NCBI RefSeq assembly: GCF_021401135.1
Contig: NZ_JACBFO010000002.1
Location: 682,001 to 746,000, forward strand
Reading direction: 5' to 3'
Length of the DNA: 64,000 bases
DNA from: Azonexus sp. R2A61
GTDB taxonomy: Bacteria > Pseudomonadota > Gammaproteobacteria > Burkholderiales > Rhodocyclaceae
This document shows positions 40,499 to 49,198 of this stretch, piece by piece. The notes beneath the pieces were generated by a model. It worked only from the letters and a program-made list of their open reading frames with translations, searched no databases and was not told the origin of the DNA. The stretch's first letter is position 1. Every line of letters starts with the position of its first letter. The position numbers were made by a program, and so were the translations under genes.

Positions 40499-42208
40499 TC
40501 AACGCGCAAGCAGGCTCAGATGTTCGGCTATCGGGCCGAGCACCAGGACAGGCATGAACTGGAGCAAGGTCAGGATGACGATCACCGCGATCAGCGTCAG
40601 CGCGAAAGTTGGCGTCTCGATCTGCAGACTGCCAGCGCTTTCCGGCGCCTGGCGCTTGCGGGCCAGCATGGCGGCGATTGCCAGCGGAACGATCAGTGCC
40701 GGATAGCGGCCGGCGATCAGCAGGACGGTCGCCGAGACGTTCCACCACACGGTGGCATCGCCCAGCCCTTCGAAACCGGAACCGTTGTTGGCAAAGGCCG
40801 AGGCGTATTCGTAGAAGACCTGGCTGATCGCATGGAAGCCGGGGTTGGAATTTCCGGCAAGTTCGGGAACGGACAGCGTGACAGCGGTCAGGCTGAGCAA
40901 GGCGAGCGGCTGCAGCAGCACCAGCACGGCGAGCAATTTCACTTCGGGCGCTTCGATCTTGCGCCCGAACAATTCCGGCGTGCGCCCGGTCATCAGACCG
41001 GCCAGGAAGACACCGAGCAGGAGGTAGGTCAGGAATTGCTGCAGGCCGCAGCCGATACCGCCCCAGATCGCGTTGATCAGCATGTCGGAAATCGTCACTA
41101 GGCCGGTCAACGGCGCCAGCGAATCGTGCATGGCGTTGACCGAACCATTCGAGGTCTGCGTCGTCAAGGCCGCCCATAGTGCCGACGGCGCGGCGCCGAA
41201 GCGTACTTCCTTGCCTTCCATCAACGCGCTGTCCTGCGCGGTCGAAGAATAAGCTTCGGACCAGACCGCCAGCCCTGCCGAAATAACCGACATGGTCAGC
41301 ATCGTGCTGAACACCAGCGCGCCAAACCTGCGGCGTCCGGTAAGGCTGCCGACCATGAACACCACCGCGACGGGAACCAGCACGATAGCCAGGGTTTCCA
41401 ACAAATTCGACAATGGCGTGGGATTCTCGAGCGGTACCGAGCTGTTCGGGCCATACCAACCACCGCCATTGGTCCCCAGTTGCTTGATCGCCACCATCGG
41501 GGACACCGGGCCGAGCGGTATCTTCTGCTCTTTCAATTCCACCGTCGCATCAAGCGGTTCCACCACAGGACCGCCAGCCAATGTGGCCGGTACCCCCTGG
41601 CTGGTCAGCAGGAGCGACCAGACCAGGCACAAGGGCAGCATGAAGCGTAGCGTCGGACGGATCACGTCGGCCCAGTAGTTGCCGACGTCTACCGGCACCC
41701 GATCCATGCCGTCGACCAAGCGCTCCTGGACGTTACGACCGCCGAACAGGCCGCGCAAGGTTGCTACGACAACGGCCAGCCCCATCATTGGGGTGATCAC
41801 CTGCAGGCCGACAATTCCCATCATGTGCGCCAGATAGGAAATCTGCGCCTGGCCGGAATAATGCTGCTGGTTGGTATTGGTTACGAACGAGACGGCAGTG
41901 TGCAGAGCCAGATCCCAGCTCATATTCGGTGCACCATTGGGATTGAGCGGCAGCCAGCCCTGAGTCATCAACAATATCCACACGATGCCGAATAGCACCA
42001 GATTGCTGAGCAGGAAAGCAGCAGCGTAACCGCGCCAGCTCATACCGCAGGCCGGATTAGTGCCAAGCAGGGCGTAAAGCGGGCGCTCCAGCCACAGGAA
42101 GACACGATCGCCAGGCATCGACGCACCGCGCATCAGCGTGGCCAGGTAGCGACCGAGCGGCCAGCCAAGGCCGATAGCCAGTGAGAATACGAGAAGAAAT
42201 TCTGTCAC
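40499..42208 (-). CDS. kdpA: KdpA, potassium-transporting ATPase channel subunit
   Basis: 569 aa from a GTG at 42208, supported by a strong GGAAGGAGGT eight bases upstream. About ten membrane segments. Selectivity-filter loops are visible ([48 protein letters not shown]), the four-fold pattern of the superfamily of K+ transporters. First structural gene of kdpABC. No KdpF-like hydrophobic peptide can be found upstream. Confidence 0.97.
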   Translation of the reverse strand: MTEFLLVFSLAIGLGWPLGRYLATLMRGASMPGDRVFLWLERPLYALLGTNPACGMSWRGYAAAFLLSNLVLFGIVWILLMTQGWLPLNPNGAPNMSWDLALHTAVSFVTNTNQQHYSGQAQISYLAHMMGIVGLQVITPMMGLAVVVATLRGLFGGRNVQERLVDGMDRVPVDVGNYWADVIRPTLRFMLPLCLVWSLLLTSQGVPATLAGGPVVEPLDATVELKEQKIPLGPVSPMVAIKQLGTNGGGWYGPNSSVPLENPTPLSNLLETLAIVLVPVAVVFMVGSLTGRRRFGALVFSTMLTMSVISAGLAVWSEAYSSTAQDSALMEGKEVRFGAAPSALWAALTTQTSNGSVNAMHDSLAPLTGLVTISDMLINAIWGGIGCGLQQFLTYLLLGVFLAGLMTGRTPELFGRKIEAPEVKLLAVLVLLQPLALLSLTAVTLSVPELAGNSNPGFHAISQVFYEYASAFANNGSGFEGLGDATVWWNVSATVLLIAGRYPALIVPLAIAAMLARKRQAPESAGSLQIETPTFALTLIAVIVILTLLQFMPVLVLGPIAEHLSLLAR

Positions 42209-42480
42209 GACCGACCTCCTTCCCGCACAAGTCGGGGCAGGTAAAGGCGATCCAGCGTATTTGGTGCTAGCCCGTAGAAAGCCGTTGACACGGGCTTCCC
42301 GGTCGATTGAGTGAAGTTAAGAGGCATGATCCCGTTTCGCGAACAAATGGCGAAATAGCCATGCCGAAGTATTTCGCGAAGCCCCGTAAACTCTCTATTC
42401 TCGAACCGGCATCACGCGTTAATTCTGCGTAAATCTCAAGTCGGTCGTGCGATCGGACGGATCCCACGCCCTATAACCCA
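42209..42480 (-). promoter_or_regulatory. kdpA upstream region with inverted repeats
   Basis: The 272-base region upstream of kdpA should contain the kdp promoter. TTTCGC (42335-42340) and GCGAAA (42350-42355) form an inverted repeat, and TTTCGCGAA recurs near 42371. These may be operator sites for KdpE or another regulator, but they do not match the E. coli KdpE site. A 40-codon frame (42205-42327, minus) overlaps the kdpA GTG in a GTGA junction and is not KdpF-like. Confidence 0.4.
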
Positions 42481-42488
42481 GTGCTAAC

Positions 42489-42604
42489 GGCGCCAACGCC
42501 TACACCGTCGTCAAACGCTCGGAATTCAATGCCGGCAAGTACGCGCCCTACGTCGGCGACGAAGTGCGCATCGACATCGCGCTGGAAGCGATCAAGCAGT
42601 AAGC
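42489..42604 (+). pseudogene. 3' fragment of a yceI gene (right copy of direct repeat)
   Basis: A 116-base near-copy of the end of the intact yceI at 32576-33145, with three mismatches. It encodes the last 37 residues (GANAYTVVKRSEFNAGKYAP...) and the stop but has no start, promoter or upstream coding part. The bases immediately before it are unrelated to yceI. Together with the left copy it brackets the 9.3-kb kdp block, indicating insertion of the block, or deletion of an intervening yceI copy. Confidence 0.88.
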
Positions 42605-42700
42605 AGCGCACACGCTCCGCGTCAGGACTCGTAAGCCTGACGACGCGGAGTTGGCTGGATGGGCGATGGATGTATCAGTACATCTCATCCATGCAAACGT

Positions 42701-42732
42701 AACGGCCGGAGCTTGCTCCGGCCGTTTTCGTT
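42701..42732 (+). terminator. Rho-independent terminator
   Basis: Stem AACGGCCGGAG (42701-42711) with CTCCGGCCGTT (42716-42726), loop CTTG, followed by TTCGTT. It lies about 100 bases after the yceI fragment. A further hairpin precedes it: CTCCGCGTC near 42614 with GACGCGGAG near 42642. Confidence 0.7.
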
Positions 42733-42935
42733 GCGGCATTCACTTCTTCAAAAACCGGGAGTAAGGCAAGGTCTTGAACCAACCCTGAGCGGTAGTTGGC
42801 TGCTTATGAAAGCGGATGCTCAACGTAGAAAATCAACGGATTTCGGCTTTTTGCGCAGGCCGAACGACTGCCGGGTTGGGCATCGCGGATACGCAATGCA
42901 GTGCAAACGCTTAGGGAAAACCGCCACCTGAGGTA
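42733..42935. other. Intergenic region, no gene recognised
   Basis: Together with 42605-42732 this is about 330 bases between the yceI fragment and a hypothetical gene. Base composition is lower in GC than the flanks. Only short frames without recognisable products are present. It may be remnant sequence from the rearrangement beside the yceI fragment. Confidence 0.4.
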
Positions 42936-43259
42936 TTAGTGCCATTTGCCGAAGTAGGACACACAACGGCCAAGTTGATAACCCATGTACTGAAGCACGC
43001 TTACTTGCTGCATGCGGGCACGACACATGCAGAAGATTGCCAAAGCGTTAACCGACGACATAGCTGATACGAGCGATAACGTAAGTTGAGTATCGGGAGT
43101 TACATCAATTAGCAATGGAAGAACAAGCCACCAAGGAAAACAGCCGATTAGCCACCAAATACCCATGATCCAGCCGCGCGAGTCGCTGTGGCTTGGATAT
43201 GAGAAAGCCCACAGGAGTGCCAAGGATGCAAGACCTACATAGAGCCAAAATTTAGTCAT
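42936..43259 (-). CDS. Hypothetical small membrane protein
   Basis: 107 aa from the ATG at 43259 (MTKFWLYVGLASLALLWAF), preceded by GGGGAG. Three hydrophobic segments (about 4-20, 30-50 with WIMGIWWLIGCFPWWLVLPLL, and 60-80), and a C-terminal cysteine-containing tail. No family is recognised. Base composition is clearly lower in GC than in the kdp and hvf genes on either side, which suggests recent transfer. Its neighbour is the AlbA/Schlafen-type gene, on the same strand and 110 bases upstream. Confidence 0.55.
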   Translation of the reverse strand: MTKFWLYVGLASLALLWAFSYPSHSDSRGWIMGIWWLIGCFPWWLVLPLLIDVTPDTQLTLSLVSAMSSVNALAIFCMCRARMQQVSVLQYMGYQLGRCVSYFGKWH

Positions 43260-43368
43260 AACTCCCCGTGCGTGTAACTGACTGCAAAGGTGGGCAACGA
43301 CGAAAGTAACCGGACAGGCAAAAAGCACAGCTTTTTGCCTGTCCGGTTGACCGCCGGGTTAGCCCCGG

Positions 43369-44754
43369 TCATTTTGGAAGAAGCCGCCATGCCGCCTTGT
43401 TGCCTTTCAGTTCAGGAATCATCTCAATGAGACCGGCCTCTTTCAATTTGTAGAATTCGGACTTCACCGCGTTCTCGCTCTTGATTCCCGTTATGTCGCG
43501 AGCCTGCCTATTCGTGATCGTGCCTTGCTTGTTCAGGAACTCCATGATCGCCTCCTGAGGTGTAGCAAGAGGGGTATGAGGGATGACGACGCGAACATAG
43601 TTGCCTTCATCCACGATCTCTGGGCTGCGTAAGCGCCATTCCTTCATTTTTTGGAATGCAGTGTTCAAGCCTTCGCCGATGTCCTTGTTGGGTGGGGACT
43701 TGTACCGGGAGAGCATCCCAACGATGCGTGGATTCCGCGCATAGCGGACATCGAGAATGTTCTCCTTGGTTACAAACGCTGGCAGGCGGCCGGGGCTTAG
43801 GACTTCAATTCGATTGTCGAAAATTAGAACCTGAACGTCATCTGACATCGAGTAATCGCGATGGATGATGGCATTCACGACAATCTCCCAAAGTGTTTCG
43901 GGGGGGTACGCCATTGCCTTTGGTCCATCGGTCGTCCAGACGTTGATCGCCGACATGATCGCTGTGACTCGCTCTACCGTCTTGTGTATCACTCCATAAA
44001 GCGATCCCTCAACCGACTCTATTGGGCCGAGGTGGTCGCGTTCAGGGTCTTCTTCCTTTGTTTCGTACCGAATGATGCGAACGGAGCATTTCTTTGGCAT
44101 CAGACTCGCTGGCTCTGTCGAAAAGAGCAGTACTCCAGCGACCTTTGGCTTAAAGGACTTGCGATCTATCAGATTCTTATTCAAAGCAAGTTCGAGGGGG
44201 TCTGTAGTAGGGGAATAGCCAGCCAGAAACTCACTCAAACGAGGGGAATCAACAACGTCTTCCGCCATCGCATTGTCGAGTGAATAGTCCTCGTAGGAAA
44301 CAGCCCCCTTTGCAAACGAAAGAGCCGTTATGCGCGATGGATCACTCACTGGGAGAGACTGTGCTCCTTTGCGTTCATAAACGGTGCCATCGGATGTCTT
44401 GTGGACTGCTTGACTCTTCTCAATCTGGATTCGCAGGACGTATCCGTGCTTCCCTTCCGCCTTGAGCAAAGCCAAGTCCATCGGCAAGGCTGGCTGGATT
44501 TCCGTAAGCGCCTGTATGTGCTGGTTGTAATCTTCAATATTCGGCGCACCAGTCCACCGTTTTGCGGGATCGGGTTCATCCTTCTCGTCGGCGACGCCTA
44601 CATAGGCTTCACCTCCATCTGCATTGGCAAAGGCCACCGCGATCTTCTGTAGCTTGGCGCCCTTAATCGCCGCCGCTTTTCTGTCAAAGAAGTGATCTTC
44701 CTGCTTTGTTGAGAGCAGCAAAGCGTCGGCGGCAGTTATGGTCTTAGTTTCCAT
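43369..44754 (-). CDS. Schlafen AlbA_2 domain and ATPase-like (HATPase_c_4) protein
   Basis: 461 aa. N-terminal AlbA_2/Schlafen domain (about 8-130): KQEDHFFDRKAAAIKGAKLQK, AFANADGGEAYVGV and VYERKGAQSLP are characteristic. A GHKL-like ATPase region, seen in 'RecG-like' regulators (HATPase_c_4), covers about 290-400 (ETLWEIVVNAIIHRDYS; EVLSPGRLP; RNPRIVGML). A C-terminal winged helix follows (about 405-455, LNKQGTITNRQARDITGI). Such proteins occur in accessory regions and are suspected regulators, RNA-binding factors or defence proteins; here the role is unknown. Lower GC and codon use unlike the flanks suggest transfer. Confidence 0.85.
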   Translation of the reverse strand: METKTITAADALLLSTKQEDHFFDRKAAAIKGAKLQKIAVAFANADGGEAYVGVADEKDEPDPAKRWTGAPNIEDYNQHIQALTEIQPALPMDLALLKAEGKHGYVLRIQIEKSQAVHKTSDGTVYERKGAQSLPVSDPSRITALSFAKGAVSYEDYSLDNAMAEDVVDSPRLSEFLAGYSPTTDPLELALNKNLIDRKSFKPKVAGVLLFSTEPASLMPKKCSVRIIRYETKEEDPERDHLGPIESVEGSLYGVIHKTVERVTAIMSAINVWTTDGPKAMAYPPETLWEIVVNAIIHRDYSMSDDVQVLIFDNRIEVLSPGRLPAFVTKENILDVRYARNPRIVGMLSRYKSPPNKDIGEGLNTAFQKMKEWRLRSPEIVDEGNYVRVVIPHTPLATPQEAIMEFLNKQGTITNRQARDITGIKSENAVKSEFYKLKEAGLIEMIPELKGNKAAWRLLPK

Positions 44755-45123
44755 TCAGCATGCTCCGATTGAAGGGGCTAACTAGTAGTAGACGACAGAA
44801 GTGTCCAATAAGCTGGGCCTCTGTCCGATAAGCTGGAATACGCGACAGGCCGAAGTCCTTGCCTGCTGGGCTTTTTCAGAAAAATGGATTTTATGCAGCA
44901 TGTAGGCGGGAGGCTGAAACCGGTCAGCTTGCCATTGTACTGATGTCATTCATGCAAGGGACATCTCGTCGAGCGTCTGCTTTGCAGAATTTTTTGCACA
45001 GCAGCCGTTGGCCGATAGCCGCCCTGGCGTGGCCAAAACCCCGCATTCGATCAGGCGAATCGGTTTGCAAACAAGCTCGGGAAGCCTGCCCCATGTATTC
45101 CCAGTCAGGGGGAATCAAAGGGA
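44755..45123. other. Intergenic region with a short tandem motif, no gene supported
   Basis: About 370 bases between the AlbA gene start and the end of the anti-sigma gene. It includes the paired TGTCCRATAAGCTGG motif described separately and a T-rich stretch near 44870-44990. Open frames here do not look like proteins. It likely holds the promoter of the AlbA gene and the end of the sigma operon. Confidence 0.45.
44802..44836 (+). repeat. Two direct copies of TGTCCRATAAGCTGG
   Basis: TGTCCAATAAGCTGG at 44802-44816 and TGTCCGATAAGCTGG at 44822-44836, 20 bases apart. Spaced short repeats like these occur at ends of some insertion sequences (for example IS21-like termini) and may be an old element boundary next to the accessory patch. 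No transposase remnant was seen. Confidence 0.5.
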
Positions 45124-45339
45124 TCAGCGGGCTTTGCCGCTTTCCTCGTCGCCCGCCGCCTCGTCCGGCTTGCCGGGAAATGCCCGGCAGGCGGCGCGCA
45201 GGAAATCCATCTGCCGGCGGTAGGCGCGGCAGCCGCGACAGGTCATCAGATGCAGGCGCAGGCTCAGGTGCTCGCCGGATTCCAGTTCGCGGTCCTGCGC
45301 TTCGGACATCAGGCGGGTCGCTTCGCGGCATTTCAGCAT
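45124..45339 (-). CDS. Zinc-finger (zf-HC2) anti-sigma factor
   Basis: 71 aa. A single zf-HC2 domain: [19 protein letters not shown] and then HLMTCRGCRAYRRQMDFLR supply the Cys/His/Cys/Cys zinc site. There is no membrane segment, so it is a small soluble anti-sigma. It overlaps the end of the ECF sigma gene (45333) by seven bases and should be translated with it, holding that sigma factor inactive until a signal (metal or redox) is sensed. Confidence 0.9.
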   Translation of the reverse strand: MLKCREATRLMSEAQDRELESGEHLSLRLHLMTCRGCRAYRRQMDFLRAACRAFPGKPDEAAGDEESGKAR

Positions 45340-45926
45340 GGTCTTTCTCCCGGAGCGAACCAGCTCGTTTCCAGGCAGCGGCGCAGGCCGTTGCGGGCGC
45401 GGTGCAGGATCACGTTGCAGTTGCTGACGCTCAGGCCAAGCTCGTTGCAGACTTCAGCCGTCTCGAATTCGAGGAATTCGCGCATCATGAACACGCGGGC
45501 GGTGTTTTCCGGCAAATGGTTGAGGCAGATTTCGAAGACATCCCAGAAGCGGCTTTCGCGCAGGGTTTCCGCCGGATCGCCCCAGCCGTGCGGCCGGCTG
45601 TCCGGGCGCCAGTGGGCGTTGGCCTTGAACAGCGATTCGAAGGCGGCGTCGAGCGCCATCTCGTCGTCGGCGATGGCCGATACGTTGACGGTGCGCGTCC
45701 GCTGCCGGATCAGGTCCACGATCTTGTTGCGCAGGATCGCGAACACCCAGGTCTTCAATGCCGAACGCCCGGCAAAACGGCGCTCGCCGTCGAACGCGGC
45801 GAGCATCGCTTCCTGCACCGCATCCTCGGCCGCCGCCGCGTCGCGCAGTTGCAATTGGGCGAAGCGCAGCATGTCGCGGCGCAATTCGCCGACGCAGGCC
45901 TCGTCGATCAGCAGGTTTTCGGACAT
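45333..45926 (-). CDS. ECF RNA polymerase sigma factor of the Hvf-like operon
   Basis: 197 aa. Region 2 (about 12-90, [47 protein letters not shown]) and region 4 (about 135-190, [36 protein letters not shown]) are intact. The gene overlaps DoxX upstream (45908-45926) and the zinc-finger gene downstream. This is the pattern of the SigF-type sigma plus small anti-sigma found with DUF692/DUF2063/peptide operons, so it likely drives its own operon in response to copper or related stress. Confidence 0.92.
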   Translation of the reverse strand: MSENLLIDEACVGELRRDMLRFAQLQLRDAAAAEDAVQEAMLAAFDGERRFAGRSALKTWVFAILRNKIVDLIRQRTRTVNVSAIADDEMALDAAFESLFKANAHWRPDSRPHGWGDPAETLRESRFWDVFEICLNHLPENTARVFMMREFLEFETAEVCNELGLSVSNCNVILHRARNGLRRCLETSWFAPGERPC

Positions 45927-46438
45927 CGTTGGGTGGGCTCCCGCTCGGTGGGCTGACAGCGCCGGCGCAAGCAGGCGTCGACCGACAGCTTACCGGGGCC
46001 GAGCAGGATCAGGGGCAACAACATGCCGAGGAAGATCACCGGCAGCTTGAAATTGCCGTAGCCGTGGTCGGTGAAGCCGTAGCCCATCATCAGTTCGGCA
46101 AAGGTCTGCCATTCGCCCGGCCAATGCACGGCGGCGATGGCGACGACGGTCAGCACGCCCAGCGACACGGAAAAGAAGCGCGTGCCGAAGCCGATCAGCA
46201 GCGCGACGCCGCCAGCCAGTTCGAACCAGGTCGCCATCTGCCAGCTGACGGCCGGTGGCAGCAGGTTGAACGGGAAGGGAAAGGCGTCCTGGATGTCGGC
46301 AAACCAGTTGTCGCCGTGCAGTTTTTCCAGGCCGGATTCGAAGAAATCCCAGGCCAGCAGCAGGCGCAGGCTGAGCAGGCCGAGCCATTCGCCGGCCCCG
46401 TCGAGGCGGCGCAGGGTGCCGAAGATGAAGGTTTTCAT
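45908..46438 (-). CDS. DoxX family membrane protein
   Basis: 176 aa from the ATG at 46438. Four hydrophobic helices and the DoxX look ([48 protein letters not shown]). Members are inner-membrane proteins of uncertain function, often redox-related and frequently encoded in bufferin/Hvf-type operons. It overlaps both neighbours: four bases with the HvfC-like gene and 19 with the sigma gene. A longer reading to 47044 would lie inside the HvfC gene and is not protein-like. Confidence 0.9.
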   Translation of the reverse strand: MKTFIFGTLRRLDGAGEWLGLLSLRLLLAWDFFESGLEKLHGDNWFADIQDAFPFPFNLLPPAVSWQMATWFELAGGVALLIGFGTRFFSVSLGVLTVVAIAAVHWPGEWQTFAELMMGYGFTDHGYGNFKLPVIFLGMLLPLILLGPGKLSVDACLRRRCQPTEREPTQRCPKTC

Positions 46439-47175
46439 GGGGTTGTCCCGAGCAGGATGCCCTGCTCGCGCAGGTCGTTCAGTGTCGCTGCGCCGAAGCC
46501 CAGCCAGGCGCCCGGATCGGGCTGGCCGGCAGCGGTGGCCAGCGCCAACAAGGCATCGCGCCCGCAAGTCGGCGCGGCGCGCAGGTGGTCGAGAAGGTCT
46601 GCGGTCAACGCGCTGATTTCGCAAAAAAGCACGGTGTCTTCGGCATCGCGATAGACCGCCAGATGCGTCGGCTGCGGCCGGCGCGGTCGCCAGTCCGGCC
46701 CGATCCGGTGCACCGGCCAGGCGCAGGCCTGCGTCAGCAGCGCCGGATTGACGACCACCGGCTGCGTCATCAGATCGCCGGCCGGATCGTGCGGCGGCGG
46801 GGCGACGTCCATCACGTCCACCGCCAGTTCGGCCCATTCGTAACGCGCCAGTTCCGGTAGCCAGCGCGGCAAGCTGCGGTCGACGGCGATTTCCGACAAA
46901 AAAGCGGCGAACTCGCCGGGAATCTCGCGGAACCACGGCGTTTGCAGCGGATGGCGGCGCAGGAAGGCGCGACACAGGCGGCGCCAGCGCAATTCGCCGA
47001 GCAACGCGCGGCAGACCGGAAAACAGGCATCGACGAAGCCGCACAGGTTGTTGAACACCAGTTCGGCATAGACGCCGGCCCGCCGTGCCGGCAAACTGGC
47101 CGGCCGGGCGACGCGGCGCGGATCGCGCAGATGCGCGCCGAAAGCCCGCTGAAAATCCTGGAAGGCGGCGCGCAT
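46435..47175 (-). CDS. hvfC: HvfC-like DUF2063 protein (partner of the DUF692 enzyme)
   Basis: 246 aa. Opens with [19 protein letters not shown], and contains [29 protein letters not shown] and [19 protein letters not shown], typical of the DUF2063/HvfC N-terminal domain that recognises the peptide leader. It forms a complex with the DUF692 enzyme, as MbnC does with MbnB. The ATG overlaps the HvfB-like stop codon. Homology by motif is firm; the biochemical role is transferred from H. influenzae HvfC. Confidence 0.9.
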   Translation of the reverse strand: MRAAFQDFQRAFGAHLRDPRRVARPASLPARRAGVYAELVFNNLCGFVDACFPVCRALLGELRWRRLCRAFLRRHPLQTPWFREIPGEFAAFLSEIAVDRSLPRWLPELARYEWAELAVDVMDVAPPPHDPAGDLMTQPVVVNPALLTQACAWPVHRIGPDWRPRRPQPTHLAVYRDAEDTVLFCEISALTADLLDHLRAAPTCGRDALLALATAAGQPDPGAWLGFGAATLNDLREQGILLGTTP

Positions 47176-48020
47176 CAGGCAGCCCGCCTTTCGCGCGCGG
47201 CGTTGCGTTGCAGCCGGGCGATGGTGTCGACTTCTGCGGTCAACCGCGCGAAATCGGCAAAATCGAAATCGCGTTCGAGGCAGGTCGGCACGTCCGGCCC
47301 GATCGTCGCGTAGGTTTCGGCAAGCAGTTGCCAGACCGGGTCGATCACGTCGGCGCCGTGGGTGTCGATCAACAGGCCGTCCGGCTCGACGTAATGGCCG
47401 GCAACGTGGATGTAGCAGGTGCGGTCGAGCGGCAGCGCATGCAGGAAATCGCTGGCATCGAAGCCGAAGTTGCGGCTGTTCACGTAAATGTTGTTGACGT
47501 CGAGGTGCAGCAGGCAATCGGCCTCGGCAACGACGGCGGCAATGAATTCGGCCTCGCTCATCTCGGCGCCCGGCGGCGCGATGTAGGTCGAGGCGTTTTC
47601 GATGCCGATGCGCCGGCCGAGCAGGTCCTGCGCCTGACGGATGCGCGCGGCGGTCCAGTTCACCGCCTCGGCGGTCTGCGGAATCGGCAGCAGTTCGTAC
47701 AGTTGATGGTCGTCGGCGCACCAGGACAGATGTTCGGTGTACAGCGTCATGCCGTGCTCGTCCATGAAGCGGCGGATGCGTTTCAGCAGGTCGACGTCGA
47801 GCGGCGCCGGGCCGCCGAGCGACAGCGACAGGCCGTGGCAGACGAAAGGATGGCGCTCGGTGAAGGCGCGCAGCCGGCGGGCCGAGGCGCCGCCCATGCC
47901 GGCCCAGTTCTCCGGCGCGAGTTCGAAGAATTCGATGGCGGCGGGCACGCCGGCGGTCAGTTCGCCGAGCAGTTCGCGGCGAAAGCCGAGACCGGCGCCT
48001 TGCGGATGACGAGGATGCAT
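47175..48020 (-). CDS. hvfB: HvfB-like DUF692 multinuclear iron oxidase
   Basis: 281 aa from ATG 48020. TIM-barrel DUF692 enzyme: [79 protein letters not shown] and DTHGADV supply the histidines and acids for the multi-iron site. Related MbnB and HvfB convert cysteine in a peptide to oxazolone/thioamide groups that bind copper. Here it sits directly between the CG-repeat peptide gene and its partner gene, so its substrate is almost certainly that peptide. Confidence 0.93.
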   Translation of the reverse strand: MHPRHPQGAGLGFRRELLGELTAGVPAAIEFFELAPENWAGMGGASARRLRAFTERHPFVCHGLSLSLGGPAPLDVDLLKRIRRFMDEHGMTLYTEHLSWCADDHQLYELLPIPQTAEAVNWTAARIRQAQDLLGRRIGIENASTYIAPPGAEMSEAEFIAAVVAEADCLLHLDVNNIYVNSRNFGFDASDFLHALPLDRTCYIHVAGHYVEPDGLLIDTHGADVIDPVWQLLAETYATIGPDVPTCLERDFDFADFARLTAEVDTIARLQRNAARERRAA

Positions 48021-48081
48021 GCGGTTCTCCCGGCAGCGGGCGGCGACACGGGACAGCCCGCGCCGCCCGCCGCTTGCACAT

Positions 48082-48402
48082 TTATTTTTTGGCGCCGCAG
48101 CCGGCATCCTTCTTCTTGTCGGCGCCGCAGCTGCCGTCTGCCTTCTTGTCCGCTTTCTTGTCGGCACCGCACTTGGCTTCGCCGCACTTGCCGTCGCGCT
48201 TTTTCTCGGCCGCCTTCTTGTCGGCGCCGCACTTGGCCTCGCCGCATTTGCCATCGGCTTTCTTGTCGGCCTGCGCCAGCTGGTAGCCGGCAGTCAGCGG
48301 CTTGACCGCGAACGGGTTGTCGGCGGCCTGGGCCAGCGGGGCGAACGCGGCGGCGGCGACGGCGGAACCGATGGCCAGGGAAACGATTTGACGGGTCTTC
48401 AT
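48082..48402 (-). CDS. hvfA: HvfA-like Cys-rich RiPP precursor (bufferin-like peptide)
   Basis: 106 aa with a signal peptide (about 1-26, ending LAQAAD). The mature part is a low-complexity repeat with two DGKCGEAKCGADKK units, then DGSCGADKKK and AGCGAKK, six cysteines all in CG pairs and rich in Lys/Ala/Asp. H. influenzae HvfA has EGKCG repeats whose cysteines are turned to copper-binding groups by HvfBC; this peptide closely resembles that design. It begins the operon and is followed after 61 bases by the DUF692 gene. Probably a periplasmic copper-buffering peptide. Confidence 0.88.
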   Translation of the reverse strand: MKTRQIVSLAIGSAVAAAAFAPLAQAADNPFAVKPLTAGYQLAQADKKADGKCGEAKCGADKKAAEKKRDGKCGEAKCGADKKADKKADGSCGADKKKDAGCGAKK

Positions 48403-48435
48403 GGTTTTTTCTCCGTAAGGATGATCAAGGGGCGA

Positions 48436-48489
48436 ACGTCCGGGCCGGACGTCCGCAAGCTTGGTCGGCGGCAGCGCCGATTTCTTACA
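48436..48489 (-). promoter_or_regulatory. Possible ECF promoter and operator hairpin of the Hvf-like operon
   Basis: On the minus strand, TGTAAG (48484-48489) is followed after 16 bases by CGACC (48463-48467), resembling an ECF TGTAAC-N16-CGTC promoter. A palindrome ACGTCCG-GGC-CGGACGT (48436-48452) follows, in the likely 5' leader. It fits auto-regulation by the sigma factor in the operon. Recognised by eye only. Confidence 0.35.
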
Positions 48490-48523
48490 GGTAACGGAAA
48501 AAAAACCGGAAAACCGGCCGCTG

Positions 48524-49198
48524 TCAGCCGGCGATGCGCTCGCGCAGCCAGGCGCCCACGGCGCGGAATTCGCTGATGCTGACCGAATGGTCGATCGGGA
48601 ATTCGCGCCAGGTCAGCGGATGTTCGTGGGCCAGCAGCCAGTCGCGGGCTTGCTGGCCGAGCGCCGGCGCCACCACGTCGTCGGCCGTGCCGTGGGCGAC
48701 GAAGCAAGGCAAGGACGCGTTCTCCAGCCGCCGCTCGCCGTCGACCAGGTCGAAATCGGGAATATAGGTCGACAGCGCGATCACGCCACCCAGGCGCTGC
48801 GGATGCGTCAGCGCCGTTGTGTAGGCGACGGCGCCGCCCTGGGAAAAACCGGCCAGAAAGACGTGTTCCGGCGGGATGCCGCGCTCGCCCTCGCGCGCGA
48901 TCAGCTGCCGTACCGCGTCGCACGAGGCGCGCAGGCCGTCGACGTCGATCACCCGGCGATCGCGGTGCATCGCCAGGATGTCGTACCAGGCCGGCATCCG
49001 CCAGCCGCCGTTGCAGGTGACGGCGATTTCCGGGGCATTCGGAAAAACGAAGCGGACGCCGGGCGTCGCGGCCAGGCCGAGCGCCGGTACCGCCGGCGCG
49101 AAATCGGCCCCGTCGGCGCCCAGGCCGTGCAGCCAGATGACGGCATGGCTCGCGGCCTGACCATGGTCGATTTCAAGGGTGGGCAACAGCGCGGACAC
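48524..49198 (-). CDS. Carboxylesterase / acyl-protein-thioesterase-like alpha/beta hydrolase
   Basis: 224 aa. VIWLHGLGADGADFAP forms the oxyanion region, and the triad is Ser in LAGFSQGGAV, Asp in VAHGTADDVV and His in FPIDHSVS. Length and motifs match the EstB/carboxylesterase group of about 220 aa, acting on short acyl esters. No signal peptide. It stands alone between the Hvf-like operon and a divergent TerC gene. Confidence 0.92.
   Translation of the reverse strand: MSALLPTLEIDHGQAASHAVIWLHGLGADGADFAPAVPALGLAATPGVRFVFPNAPEIAVTCNGGWRMPAWYDILAMHRDRRVIDVDGLRASCDAVRQLIAREGERGIPPEHVFLAGFSQGGAVAYTTALTHPQRLGGVIALSTYIPDFDLVDGERRLENASLPCFVAHGTADDVVAPALGQQARDWLLAHEHPLTWREFPIDHSVSISEFRAVGAWLRERIAG

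Noticed and set aside
44859-45956. A 365-codon plus-strand frame across the anti-sigma and sigma genes
   Set aside because: It runs opposite two well-supported overlapping genes and its translation has no domain.
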